From: Planctomycetaceae bacterium
GTDB lineage: Bacteria > Planctomycetota > Planctomycetia > Gemmatales > Gemmataceae
Direction: 5' to 3'
Assembly: GCA_013823135.1 (NCBI GenBank)
Contig: PNLP01000062.1
Span: forward strand, 1-41,211
Length of the DNA: 41,211 nucleotides
Shown: positions 15,369 to 23,715 of the stretch, in pieces
Numbering within the stretch: the first letter of the stretch is position 1
Layout of the letters: each line of letters opens with the position of its first letter
Notes under the pieces: model-generated
The model's database searches: none
The model's input: only the letters and a program-made list of their open reading frames with translations
Told to the model about the DNA's origin: nothing
Translations under genes and position numbers: made by a program

Positions 15369-18300
15369 TTACTTTTTGGGCCAGATCACACGACCCGGCG
15401 TTGTCGTGCGAATGCTGTACAGCGTGCCGCCGCCGGTGATGTACAACGTCTTCAGATCGTCGCCACCGAAGGCACAGTTCGTCACCTCGTCGGTCGGCAC
15501 ACCCACGAACGCCAACAACTTGCCACTCTCCGGGTCTATGACGTAAACGCCGCCCTTCACGTCGGTCGCAGGTTCCGCTGGCGGGTTCGGCTTGTTCAAC
15601 CCGCCCGCGACGTAGAGCCGCCCCTTGCTGTCTTGCTTCAGCCCGTCCGGCCCGCGACCCTTGCCCCAGTCGTACAGCAACTTCTGACTCTTCGGATCGA
15701 CCGTGCCGTCGGCCTTCAGATCGAAGCGCCACAGCTTGCGAGCGCCGCCGGTGTCGTTGTTGTTGTCCGCAACGAACAGATACTTGTCGTCGGCGGAAAC
15801 CAGCACTCCATTTGCGCGCTCCACCGCGCGACCAATCACCCGATGGACTTTGCCGTCGGTTTCAATGCGATACACACCCTCGATGGTCTTGCCGTCGCCG
15901 TCCTTCTGTTGCATGTCGTCACGCGGGCCGTACCGCGGATCGGAGAAGTAGATGCGGTTCGTCGAATCAATCGTGAGGTCATTCGGCTGGTTGTACCGCT
16001 TGCCGCCGAACGCATCGGTCAGCACGGTTCGCTTGCCATCGGGAGTGATGCGACTCACCGACCGCGATACGGGCTCACAGCAAACGAGGTTGCCGTCGCG
16101 GTCGAAGAGCAGCCCGTTGGTGCCCGCCTTCTCGCGGAAGATCTTCTTGGTGCCGTCGGGCGTGAGTTGGTGAATCCCCTTGCTGCCGCTGGTGAGCACG
16201 CCGAGCTTCGGATCCCACGCCGGCCCCTCGCCACCTGCCCCTTCTTCGGAGAGCGTCGTGAGCTTCGCCCCCGGCTCGAAGATGGGTTCATCGGCCTGTT
16301 TGTCCTTTCGCGCGATGCCGAACGCCTCGAGCACTCCCTCCGGGGTGGTGAGTACGACCCGGCGGTTGTTACCTCGGGACTTTGCGGCGTCAAACGCCGG
16401 CGCGTACGCCGCCCGGAGGTCGTCGGCCGACAGCGGCCGGCCCTGGGCGTCGGTCCCGCCGCCAATCACCAGGGGCGTCAACTGTTTCAGCGAGGCGAAG
16501 TGCGGCACGTCACCGCACGTGCGGAGGAACCCGGGCACGAGGGCTCCGAGCCACTGGCCCTCGTATGGCCGGTCGGTCACCAGCGTCGCCGGGGCATTCA
16601 CGAGAGCCACCCCGCCCTCGATCGCGTCATTGACCATGTTGTACGCGGCAAGGGCGACGAGAGCGGCCGGCCCCTCTCCGATGTACAGTACGTCGCGCTG
16701 CCGGACGGGGATCGCGTCGGACACGGCCTCGACCAGCGTGGCCACGTCTCGCATCCACTGGCCGAGCATCGGCCGGCCGAGCCAGAGACCCCACTCGGCC
16801 GCGTTGTGGTCGGGGGCGCGGCCGACGCGGCCGCCGGGCGGAGCGAGGGCCCCGGTCCCACGCAGGTCGAATGTGACCACCCGTACCCCAGCCGCCTTCG
16901 CTGCGGCGAACACCGCCCCCTTCCGCGCCGCCTCCGCTCCATCGAGGTTCAGCAGGACGATGACCGGCCCTGGGGCTGTGCCAGGCTCAACGCGGGCGGT
17001 CAGCACGACTCCTTCGGCCGGGTGCCAGCGGATCGTGCGGCTGCCGTCTGCCTCGGTGGTGACCACCGTCCGGGGCTTGTCGTCCTTGAGCCACGACTCG
17101 TCGCGTTCCATCCGTGCCAGCGGCGTGAGCGCCATCCCCACTCCCGCTTCCGTGGCGCACAGCGGGCCGGCAGCGTCCCGCAGTTTCTTCCCCTCTTGGG
17201 CCGCGTACTTCGGAATTGTCATGAAGTCCTTCGGCCGCGTGTCGCCGGGGTAGCAACGCAAGTCTTCCGGCTTCTCGGTGACGAACGCAGGCTCCGGGAT
17301 CGGGTCGCCGTTGCCTTCGCCCTTCAGGTGCAGCGTCATGAAACCGTACATCGCCTCCCGCATCGCCTTGCTGTAATCGTGTGGCCCCTCGAAGATCGCG
17401 TGCTTCAGGTTGTCCGGTTTGCCGAACAGTTTGAACACCGGACCAGTCAGTGCCAGTGACTTCTTCGCCTCGCCCACCGAGAACTGAATGCCGTCCTTCG
17501 TGGCGTTCACGACCATGAGTGCACGCGGTGCTACTAACCCCAGAACGGCCCATTCCTCGGTGAACTTCAAGGCACCCGGCACCACCTCGCACATGCAGCA
17601 CGCCGTCTGCAAGTACGCCTGATAGTTCCCGACCGAACAGACCGGCACCACGCACTTGAACCGCTTATCCCACGCCCCCGCGTACATCGTCTGGTTGCCG
17701 CCGCCGCTCGCGCCCGTGATGCCGAGGTTGTTGCCGTCCACCTCGGGCCGCGTGAGCAGGTAATCGACCGCCCGCATGTTCTCGTACACCTGCAAGCCCG
17801 ACAAAGGCGTGCCTAACGGAAGCAGCGTTGCGGCGGTCATGTCGCCGTGGTATTCGCCGAGAGCCGTGCCGACGCCGCGTTCGCCCGCTCCGAACGCATC
17901 GACGCACAGCACCACGAAACCGAGCTTCGCCGCGCCGATGCACCGCGACTGCACGACGGGGTCTTGCTTTGCGCCCTTCCAGTGCCCGTGAACCTGAAGA
18001 ATCGCTGGAGCTTTCTTCTTCTTCGCTGCGTCGGGGATGTAAAGATTCGCCGTCATGCGGACGCCCGGCCGCGTCTGGATCGTGATCTTCTCGACGGTGT
18101 AGCCATCGCGTTTCAGTGGCTCGCCGTGCTGCTGTGGGTCGAGTGGGCACGGCTTCTCGGGGAAGCGGCCCCACGTCGCGAGGAGGTTCTTGCGAAGCTC
18201 GGCTTCTTGCTTCGCCCATGCGTCTAGTGTTTCGGGTGCCTTGTCGTTCTTGCGCAGCTCGGCCGCCTGCTTCTGAACGAACGCTTGATATTGCTTGTTC

Positions 18301-18374
18301 GGCGGGATGTCGTCTGCGGCGAGAACGGGACACGCGAATAACAGCGGCACGATCAGGAGTGCGAATCGCGACAT
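15369..18374 (-). CDS. Exported two-hydrolase plus SMP-30 fusion protein
   Basis: A 1001-residue secreted protein with a signal peptide (MSRFALLIVPLLFACPVLAA) that sets the start at 18374. Residues about 25-420 are an acetyl-xylan-esterase/dienelactone-hydrolase-like alpha/beta hydrolase with nucleophile elbow GASGG (S223) and a likely acid-base pair near D294 and H332. Residues about 430-690 look like a second alpha/beta hydrolase, but its elbow reads GEGPA and lacks a serine, so it is probably inactive. Residues about 697-1001 are an SMP-30/gluconolactonase propeller (RYNQPNDLTIDSTNRIYFSD, WGKGRGPDGLKQDSKGRLYV). A combined ester- and lactone-hydrolysing role in sugar breakdown is an inference. 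The gene is convergent with the Gfo/Idh gene. Confidence 0.85.
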   Translation of the reverse strand: MSRFALLIVPLLFACPVLAADDIPPNKQYQAFVQKQAAELRKNDKAPETLDAWAKQEAELRKNLLATWGRFPEKPCPLDPQQHGEPLKRDGYTVEKITIQTRPGVRMTANLYIPDAAKKKKAPAILQVHGHWKGAKQDPVVQSRCIGAAKLGFVVLCVDAFGAGERGVGTALGEYHGDMTAATLLPLGTPLSGLQVYENMRAVDYLLTRPEVDGNNLGITGASGGGNQTMYAGAWDKRFKCVVPVCSVGNYQAYLQTACCMCEVVPGALKFTEEWAVLGLVAPRALMVVNATKDGIQFSVGEAKKSLALTGPVFKLFGKPDNLKHAIFEGPHDYSKAMREAMYGFMTLHLKGEGNGDPIPEPAFVTEKPEDLRCYPGDTRPKDFMTIPKYAAQEGKKLRDAAGPLCATEAGVGMALTPLARMERDESWLKDDKPRTVVTTEADGSRTIRWHPAEGVVLTARVEPGTAPGPVIVLLNLDGAEAARKGAVFAAAKAAGVRVVTFDLRGTGALAPPGGRVGRAPDHNAAEWGLWLGRPMLGQWMRDVATLVEAVSDAIPVRQRDVLYIGEGPAALVALAAYNMVNDAIEGGVALVNAPATLVTDRPYEGQWLGALVPGFLRTCGDVPHFASLKQLTPLVIGGGTDAQGRPLSADDLRAAYAPAFDAAKSRGNNRRVVLTTPEGVLEAFGIARKDKQADEPIFEPGAKLTTLSEEGAGGEGPAWDPKLGVLTSGSKGIHQLTPDGTKKIFREKAGTNGLLFDRDGNLVCCEPVSRSVSRITPDGKRTVLTDAFGGKRYNQPNDLTIDSTNRIYFSDPRYGPRDDMQQKDGDGKTIEGVYRIETDGKVHRVIGRAVERANGVLVSADDKYLFVADNNNDTGGARKLWRFDLKADGTVDPKSQKLLYDWGKGRGPDGLKQDSKGRLYVAGGLNKPNPPAEPATDVKGGVYVIDPESGKLLAFVGVPTDEVTNCAFGGDDLKTLYITGGGTLYSIRTTTPGRVIWPKK

Positions 18375-18437
18375 GGGATCACCGGCGGTTGTGAGGCGAG
18401 ATGACGCCAGTGTGACGGGCGGAACGGAGATGTGCAA

Positions 18438-18471
18438 TGAAGAACCCAGAGCGAATACCCTGGGTTCTTCA
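18438..18471. terminator. 12-bp hairpin downstream of the PQQ-like gene
   Basis: TGAAGAACCCAG (18438-18449) pairs exactly with CTGGGTTCTTCA (18460-18471) around a 10-base loop. It lies 9 bases past the stop of the minus-strand gene ending at 18480, so it probably ends that transcript. No T-run follows. Confidence 0.55.
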
Positions 18472-18479
18472 AGCTGGAA

Positions 18480-19196
18480 TCACGGCCGAGGTGGCGACCA
18501 CGGGTTGCCCGCGAGTTCTCGCTTCCAGATGACCTTGTCACCCTTGAGGGCCGAGAGTGTCACCTTGGTCACCATCGGAACGCCAGGCTTGAATGCTGGC
18601 AATTCCTCTTCAATTCCAAACTCCAGGTCGCCCACCTTGTTGTTGAAAGTCCCGAACTCGCTGTCTTTGGGCTTACGATCCTCGACAGTCGTCTTGCCTG
18701 TCGCCGCGTCGATCACCACGCTGCCGAGGGCTTCACGTCGTGCAGCCGCCTCGATCTCGGGCGTTGGCCTCGCACCGCCCGCGTAGAAAGTGTTCGCCTG
18801 CCAAACCACGACGACTTGCTTGCCATCGGAGCGGGCTGCCGTGCGGAACGAGAAGCCGTGCTCTTTCGCGGTGCTGGCCCAGTCGGGCATGGTGATCGTA
18901 TCGGATTTGAACAGCATCTTTCCGGTGGTGGAGTCTATGGCCACGACGCTGAAGGCATTGGGCTTCTTGGCGTCGGCTGCCCACGCAATGACCGTGCGGC
19001 CGGAGACACCCGCCAGTCGGTTCGCACCCTTGGTGACCCAGATCAGTTTCCCGGTGGCAACGTCGATCGCTTCAAGTCCATCCTTGCCACGGGTGTAGAT
19101 CAGTTTGCCATCAGGTGACGCGATGGTATCGTTCCCGACCCACCTTCCGGCTTCCGGTTCCGCCGCGAGCATCGCAGCAAGCAATATCAGCGACAT
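18480..19196 (-). CDS. PQQ-like repeat protein, probably exported
   Basis: A 238-residue protein with a short hydrophobic N-terminus (SLILLAAMLAAEPEAG) suggesting export. It contains PQQ/outer-membrane-propeller-like blades: LIYTRGKDGLEAIDVATGKL (31-50), VVAIDSTTGKMLFKSD and VVIDAATGKTTVE. Each has the xxDxxTGK signature of propeller repeats that report on a quantity per blade. There are too few blades for a full eight-bladed dehydrogenase and no catalytic set is visible, so enzymatic activity is unsupported. The gene stands alone, with a gap of 101 bases to the small upstream gene. Confidence 0.7.
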   Translation of the reverse strand: MSLILLAAMLAAEPEAGRWVGNDTIASPDGKLIYTRGKDGLEAIDVATGKLIWVTKGANRLAGVSGRTVIAWAADAKKPNAFSVVAIDSTTGKMLFKSDTITMPDWASTAKEHGFSFRTAARSDGKQVVVVWQANTFYAGGARPTPEIEAAARREALGSVVIDAATGKTTVEDRKPKDSEFGTFNNKVGDLEFGIEEELPAFKPGVPMVTKVTLSALKGDKVIWKRELAGNPWSPPRP

Positions 19197-19297
19197 ACGT
19201 ATTCCCCTTCAGGATGAGAGAACCAGGAACCAGTCTAACCGAACTCAATCAGGATTTCGCGTTTCCTGGCCGATCAACGACTACCACACGTGGAGGT

Positions 19298-19762
19298 TTA
19301 ATTTGGTGGGTAGATTTCCCGGCCATCGTCGGGGTGGGAGACACTCATGCGAAAGTGATTTGTGAGAGCGTACCGTGCGACAGCCTGCTGCACTAGCTCT
19401 GAATAGCACGCGATCGCACAAGCGCCGATGAAACGATCTGCTACAGCGGTCCGGTATTCACCTGCTGAGTTGTAGCTTGATCTCATGAACGCTTCCAACT
19501 CGTCTGACAACCGCCACTCAATGACGCGACTGCCGAAGTTATAGTGCTCCCACGCTGCCATCTCTCTTGCATCGTTCAGGGCAGGATCGCGGGCTATCTC
19601 CTCCGCAGTCAGTAATGACAATTCGAGGAGCCCGTTCCACGGGTGGCAATCCAACGCAATGACCTCAACCGCACAGTTTACCCGTACTCGATAAGCGGAA
19701 AGTGTTGTCGCTACCCGTTGAGCTAGAGCGCCGATCCATGTCTTGAGTGCCTGCTCTGTCAT
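19298..19762 (-). CDS. Hypothetical protein
   Basis: A 154-residue protein I cannot assign. It starts at the ATG at 19760-19762, with AAAGGA 9 bases upstream and 17 bases after the phosphotransferase-like gene, so the two are probably co-transcribed. It has no signal peptide or membrane segment. The composition is mixed helical, with a Trp-rich centre (AAWEHYNFGSRVIEWRLSDE, 69-88) and a polar C-terminus. The codon usage is less GC-rich than that of its neighbours, which may mark a recently acquired or weakly expressed gene. The frame runs upstream into the neighbour's shadow and should be ignored there. Confidence 0.6.
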   Translation of the reverse strand: MTEQALKTWIGALAQRVATTLSAYRVRVNCAVEVIALDCHPWNGLLELSLLTAEEIARDPALNDAREMAAWEHYNFGSRVIEWRLSDELEAFMRSSYNSAGEYRTAVADRFIGACAIACYSELVQQAVARYALTNHFRMSVSHPDDGREIYPPN

Positions 19763-19779
19763 GATCGACAGTCCTTTCG

Positions 19780-22245
19780 CTATCCGATCACTGTCACGGT
19801 GCCACGGCCGCCATCGACTCGCACGGTCTGGCCCGTCTTCAAGCGGTGCGTGACGCCCGGTAATCCCGCGACCGCAGGCAGGCCAAACTCGCGAGCCACG
19901 ATCGCACCGTGCGATAGCACGCCGCCCGTTTCCATCACCAACCCCTTTGCACGCACGAACAGCGGCACCCAGGCCGGGTCCGTCGTCGGGCATACCAGGA
20001 TGTAGCCGCCCTCGCCCGGCGGCGCTGCGGTTGGTTCGGTCAGCACGAGGGCTGGGCCTTCCGCCACGCCTGCGGAGAGGGGCACGCCTTCGAGCTTGTC
20101 GCCACCCTCCGGTTCTGGCAACGGGCGACCAATTGCATCGAGGTCGTCGCTGAACATCACGGCAGGCACTTCGAGCGACAGTTCCGTCTGGCGGCGTTTG
20201 CGTGCGGTTCCGATCGGCCCCGTGAGATCCTTCCCCGCGAGGAGATCGGGCAGGTCGCCCGGCGTCAGGTAGAAGATGCCACCGTTCAGGCCGAACCGCC
20301 GGTCGAGTTCGACCAGCGCCCGACGGATCACGGCGTAGCCAAGCAGCAGGTAGTTCTTCCCCGCTTCGCGAAGCCCGAGATACGTACGCAGTCGCTCCAC
20401 CAGTGCCTTGAACTGGTCGCGTGCGGGGCCGGGGAACTTCGCTTCGTTCGCGATGGTTTCCCAACTCCCCTCGATGCTCATGGGCCGCTCGGCGTGAGCC
20501 TTCTCGGGGTGGACCAACTTGGTGAGTTCTTCAGGCACTTCCGACCAGCGAGGCTGTGCGAGTTCCATCTCGTTGGTGGTGCGGTGTCCGAACTGTTCGA
20601 GGAACGTCGTGCGGTCGCAGGTGCCCGCAGCGAGATTGCGGATGGCCTTGGGGAGGTCGGCATCGGCGGGCGGGTGGGCTCCGAGGCTCAGTTCCCCGAC
20701 CGCGACTCGCGCCCGTTCTTCACCGAGGTTGGGGGTCAACATCTCGGAAAGGTTGACCCACGCCTGATCCGCGAAGACGGTGGGTTTCAGGCTCTCGCGT
20801 GCGAAGTCGATCAGTGTCACCTGAATCCACTTGTCGAACTCACCCACCACAGCCTGCGGTTCGAGTTTCGACCAATCCTGGGCGAGTGCGGCCTTTGCCG
20901 CAAGGATGTAGGGCGGGGCAATCTCTTGCGTGAACTTATCCGCGAAGCTGGCCGCGAGTTCGGTGCGAACTCGCTTCTCGCGGCTGAGTTGCATCATGAG
21001 GCCGGGCAACCGGAACATTCCCATGAGGCACCCGCTCCCCGCGAGCGGGTTGAGCGTCGGCTTCAGGTCGAGTGCCTTGCGCGGGTCTGCTTTATACATG
21101 CCGAACGGATACTCGATCGGTGGGCGGGTGAACTGCATCCGCGGCATGCGCGACAGGTTCGCCATCGGTCGGCCGGCCACGAGATCGAACGCCGAGAGCG
21201 AACCGAGTGTCGGGTCGGGCTTCGCACCGAGATCGCGGTTCATAGCCCCGAACCCGCCGTCGGCCGCGAGGAGTCGTCGCACGACCGACCACGTCATCGG
21301 CGTGGGTTCGGGCAGCACTTCGCTGAGGTTGTAACGGACCCAGACGGTCCCACGCGGGTCGGCCTTCCGCTTTATATCAGCGATCAAGGATTGCCGTACT
21401 TCCTCGCGCTCGGCCACACCCGCAACGGTGATCGGTCGAGCTTGCAGCAGGAAGAATTTCCCCCCGGCGATGGCCCATTCCAGATCGCGTGGGTCGCCGT
21501 AGAAATCTTCCACCTTGCGGCCGAGTTCGGTGAGTTGTGACAACGCGGTGTCACTGACACAAAACACCTGCTGTTCCGGGGCGGGAACGTGTTCCTCGCC
21601 GTCCTTCGTGATGCGAATCGACTTCAACCCGAGATGTTTCTCGATGACGGCTCCGGTGCCGCGGTCGAGCTTGAAGCGATCGGGTTGCACGCGACCCGAC
21701 ACCACGGCTTCGCCCAAACCCCACGAGGCTTCCGCGAGCATTGTCTTGCCGTCGGGGTCCATCGGGTCGCGTGTGAACAATACGCCCGCAGCCTCGGCGG
21801 GCACGAGTTGCTGCACGACGACGGCCATGGCGATTCCGGCCGCATCGACGCCCTGCCTCGCTCGGTAAGCAATGGCTCGATCCGTGAATAGCGAACGCCA
21901 GCATCGTTCGACGGCCTCGATCAGCGGGTCGTCGCCTTCGACTCCGAGGATGGTTTCCTGTTGGCCCGCGAAACTGGTGTCGGCCGCGTCTTCCGCAGTA
22001 GCGCTGGATCGCACCGCAACCGGGCCACGCCCGAGTTTGGTGTACGCTTCGAGCAGCGATTGCTGGAAATCGTTATCGGAACGGATGCCCCGCTCGGAGA
22101 ACTGGCGAAATGCCTGTGTGGTGACGACGAACCCCGGCGGTACCGGCAACCCAGCGGTCGCGGTCTTCCCGAGGCTCAGCCCCTTGCCGCCAACAGAGAG
22201 AGCTTCGGCGTCCGAGATCGCGTCGAAAAACAGGATGTGCGGCAT
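19780..22245 (-). CDS. PEP-synthase-like phosphotransferase, rifampicin phosphotransferase architecture
   Basis: An 821-residue protein. The N-terminal ATP-grasp domain (1-285) shows GGKGLSLGK (19-27) and VAVRSSATAEDAADTSFAGQQ (77-97), the signature of PEP synthase and pyruvate phosphate dikinase. A long helical middle region follows, then the swivelling phosphohistidine domain near the C-terminus with GGVLSHGAIVAREFGLPAV (H779). The protein ends 42 residues after that histidine and lacks the C-terminal PEP/pyruvate TIM barrel. This is the layout of rifampicin phosphotransferases, which move the beta-phosphate of ATP to a substrate hydroxyl. The true substrate is unknown. The start is one base after the stop of the RNase H-like gene, so they form an operon. 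Confidence 0.85.
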   Translation of the reverse strand: MPHILFFDAISDAEALSVGGKGLSLGKTATAGLPVPPGFVVTTQAFRQFSERGIRSDNDFQQSLLEAYTKLGRGPVAVRSSATAEDAADTSFAGQQETILGVEGDDPLIEAVERCWRSLFTDRAIAYRARQGVDAAGIAMAVVVQQLVPAEAAGVLFTRDPMDPDGKTMLAEASWGLGEAVVSGRVQPDRFKLDRGTGAVIEKHLGLKSIRITKDGEEHVPAPEQQVFCVSDTALSQLTELGRKVEDFYGDPRDLEWAIAGGKFFLLQARPITVAGVAEREEVRQSLIADIKRKADPRGTVWVRYNLSEVLPEPTPMTWSVVRRLLAADGGFGAMNRDLGAKPDPTLGSLSAFDLVAGRPMANLSRMPRMQFTRPPIEYPFGMYKADPRKALDLKPTLNPLAGSGCLMGMFRLPGLMMQLSREKRVRTELAASFADKFTQEIAPPYILAAKAALAQDWSKLEPQAVVGEFDKWIQVTLIDFARESLKPTVFADQAWVNLSEMLTPNLGEERARVAVGELSLGAHPPADADLPKAIRNLAAGTCDRTTFLEQFGHRTTNEMELAQPRWSEVPEELTKLVHPEKAHAERPMSIEGSWETIANEAKFPGPARDQFKALVERLRTYLGLREAGKNYLLLGYAVIRRALVELDRRFGLNGGIFYLTPGDLPDLLAGKDLTGPIGTARKRRQTELSLEVPAVMFSDDLDAIGRPLPEPEGGDKLEGVPLSAGVAEGPALVLTEPTAAPPGEGGYILVCPTTDPAWVPLFVRAKGLVMETGGVLSHGAIVAREFGLPAVAGLPGVTHRLKTGQTVRVDGGRGTVTVIG

Positions 22246-22246
22246 G

Positions 22247-22903
22247 TCACTTCGCCTTTTTCTTTTTCAACACGTGGCCGTCTTCGAGAACCGACCAGAG
22301 CTGTTCCCACACAGCTTCGACCGGCACTGCCTTGAGCCCTTGCGTGGCCCATGCCTGCGCCGCGGACTGCAAGATGACGAGTGCGTCGGCGCGAACAGTG
22401 GCGTCGGTTGTGGTCACACTCGGGGTGGGAGCCGCTGGTTTAACGGAAGAAACTCCGGGGGCTAACACCCCCGGCTCGCCTGGATCTTGCCCCCGTTTGC
22501 GGGGGCGGCCGTCGAGGGCGTCGTTGCCAATCTCGTCGGCTCGTTTGTTCTGCTCGCGGCGAACGTGCGTGATCGTGAATTTTTCGAACGCTGCCAGGAG
22601 TTGTTTCGCTTCCTGATACAGCGGGATCATGTCTGGGTGCTTTACCTTGTACTCGCCGTTCATCTGCTTCACCATCAACTCGCTGTCGCTGAACACCGCG
22701 AGTTTCTTCACGCCGAGTTCCGCAGCGAGTTCCAGACCTTGAACAAGCGCTGTGTATTCGGCGACGTTGTTCGTCGCCTTGCCGATCACATCGGCTTCCT
22801 CGACCACTGGTTCCCCAGGGCGTGCGAGCACGACGGCATACGATGCCGGGCCGGGGTTGCCGCGGGATGCGCCGTCGATGTGCATCGTTGCCGTGTCGGA
22901 CAT
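22247..22903 (-). CDS. RNase HI-like protein with C-terminal extension
   Basis: A 218-residue protein. The first 132 residues are an RNase HI fold of the short bacterial/plant type, with catalytic acids D10 (HIDGASRGNPGPA), E49 (NNVAEYTAL), D73 (FSDSELMVKQ) and D123 (RADEIGNDAL). It should cut RNA in RNA-DNA hybrids. The remaining 85 residues are unrelated: a palindrome-encoded Gly/Pro stretch (EPGVLAPGVSS), a short helical domain (ALVILQSAAQAWATQGL) and a Lys-rich end. The ATG at 22903 is chosen since the fold starts at residue 7; the longer frame is the tsaB shadow. It is divergent from tsaB. Confidence 0.85.
   Translation of the reverse strand: MSDTATMHIDGASRGNPGPASYAVVLARPGEPVVEEADVIGKATNNVAEYTALVQGLELAAELGVKKLAVFSDSELMVKQMNGEYKVKHPDMIPLYQEAKQLLAAFEKFTITHVRREQNKRADEIGNDALDGRPRKRGQDPGEPGVLAPGVSSVKPAAPTPSVTTTDATVRADALVILQSAAQAWATQGLKAVPVEAVWEQLWSVLEDGHVLKKKKAK
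22455..22506. repeat. Two GC palindromes inside the RNase H-like gene
   Basis: CCGGGGGCTAACACCCCCGG (22455-22474) plus CTCGCC differs by one base from the element at 9326-9345. A second hairpin, GCCCCCG with CGGGGGC, follows at 22489-22506. Both fall between the RNase H fold and the C-terminal domain of the encoded protein. Confidence 0.7.
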
Positions 22904-22968
22904 CGAATGATCCGGGAAGACAAAGACCGCCTTGGTGCGGAGAATGAATGGGATTCTAGCTCTGCGAG

Positions 22969-22988
22969 CGGGAGGCGTAAGCCCCCCG
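22969..22988. repeat. GGGAGGCGTAAGCCCCCCG hairpin before tsaB
   Basis: CGGGAGGC and GCCCCCCG pair around GTAA, with one mismatch, ending 6 bases before the tsaB ATG. It lies in the 91-base divergent gap between the RNase H-like gene and tsaB, so it would be at the 5' end of the tsaB message. Confidence 0.55.
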
Positions 22989-22994
22989 AAAGAA

Positions 22995-23672
22995 ATGAAC
23001 GGCGACTGGTTGATTCTCGAAACGTCGGGTCGGGGCGCGAAGGTCGGGCTTGCTCGTGCTGGGGAAGTCGTTCGGACAGCGAGTCTCGACGACACTCGCC
23101 GCCACGCCCGTGACCTGGTCGCTACCATCGACGCGATGCTGAAGGCCGCATCGCTCTCTCCGCGGGAACTGACAGGCGTGGTGGTCGGCCGCGGTCCGGG
23201 GAGTTACACGGGGTTGCGGGTCGGCATCGTCTCGGCAAAGGCGCTTGCCTACGCAACCGGGTGCAAACTCGTCGTCGTTGACACGTTCGCCGCAATCGCG
23301 GAGCAGGCACCAACTGAGGCGAAAAGCCTGTGGGTCATTGGTGACGCGCTTCAGGGACACATCTATCGGCAACGGTTCACACGAGGCAATGGTGGATGGC
23401 TGGCAACAGATGAGTTGCAGATCGAACGCGCGGAAGAGTGGCTGAAGTTAGCTGAGCCGGGAACCTGGGTCACCGGTCCGGGAATCAAGGTGTATGCTAA
23501 CCGCATTCCCACGGGTTGCCCGCTGGTGCCGGAACAGGATCGTGAAGCACGAATTGAGAGTGTGTTTGCTGTGGGGCCGCGATCAACGGCGCTGACTCGA
23601 GAAGAAATGTTCGCCCTCGAACCGCTCTACTTGCGGGGGAGTTCGGCTGAGGAAAAGGCGAAAACCGGATGA
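22995..23672 (+). CDS. tsaB: tRNA threonylcarbamoyladenosine biosynthesis protein TsaB
   Basis: A 225-residue TsaB, the ASKHA-fold partner that helps TsaD place threonylcarbamoyl on A37 of ANN-decoding tRNAs. The N-terminal phosphate-binding-like loop WLILETSGRGAKVGLA (5-20) and the signature VVVGRGPGSYTGLRVG (62-77) are clear. The frame extends up to 22932, but that part overlaps a hairpin; the ATG at 22995 gives the usual length. tsaD, tsaC and tsaE are not in the window. The stop codon is the first part of a strong bidirectional hairpin. Confidence 0.92.
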   Translation: MNGDWLILETSGRGAKVGLARAGEVVRTASLDDTRRHARDLVATIDAMLKAASLSPRELTGVVVGRGPGSYTGLRVGIVSAKALAYATGCKLVVVDTFAAIAEQAPTEAKSLWVIGDALQGHIYRQRFTRGNGGWLATDELQIERAEEWLKLAEPGTWVTGPGIKVYANRIPTGCPLVPEQDREARIESVFAVGPRSTALTREEMFALEPLYLRGSSAEEKAKTG

Positions 23673-23712
23673 TTTTGGCGAGCGGGGATCGAAGTGCCCG
23701 CTCGCCAAAATC
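23671..23712. terminator. Perfect 16-bp hairpin between tsaB and a convergent lipoprotein gene
   Basis: GATTTTGGCGAGCGGG (23671-23686) is exactly complementary to CCCGCTCGCCAAAATC (23697-23712), with a 10-base loop. A/T runs lie at the outer ends on both strands, so it resembles a bidirectional intrinsic terminator. It overlaps the last bases of tsaB and sits 3 bases from the lipoprotein stop. Confidence 0.75.
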
Positions 23713-23715
23713 GAA

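Noticed and set aside
19298..20464. 388-residue minus-strand frame in place of the 154-residue gene
   Set aside because: The upstream part is a shadow of the phosphotransferase gene in another frame. A ribosome-binding site fits the internal ATG at 19762.
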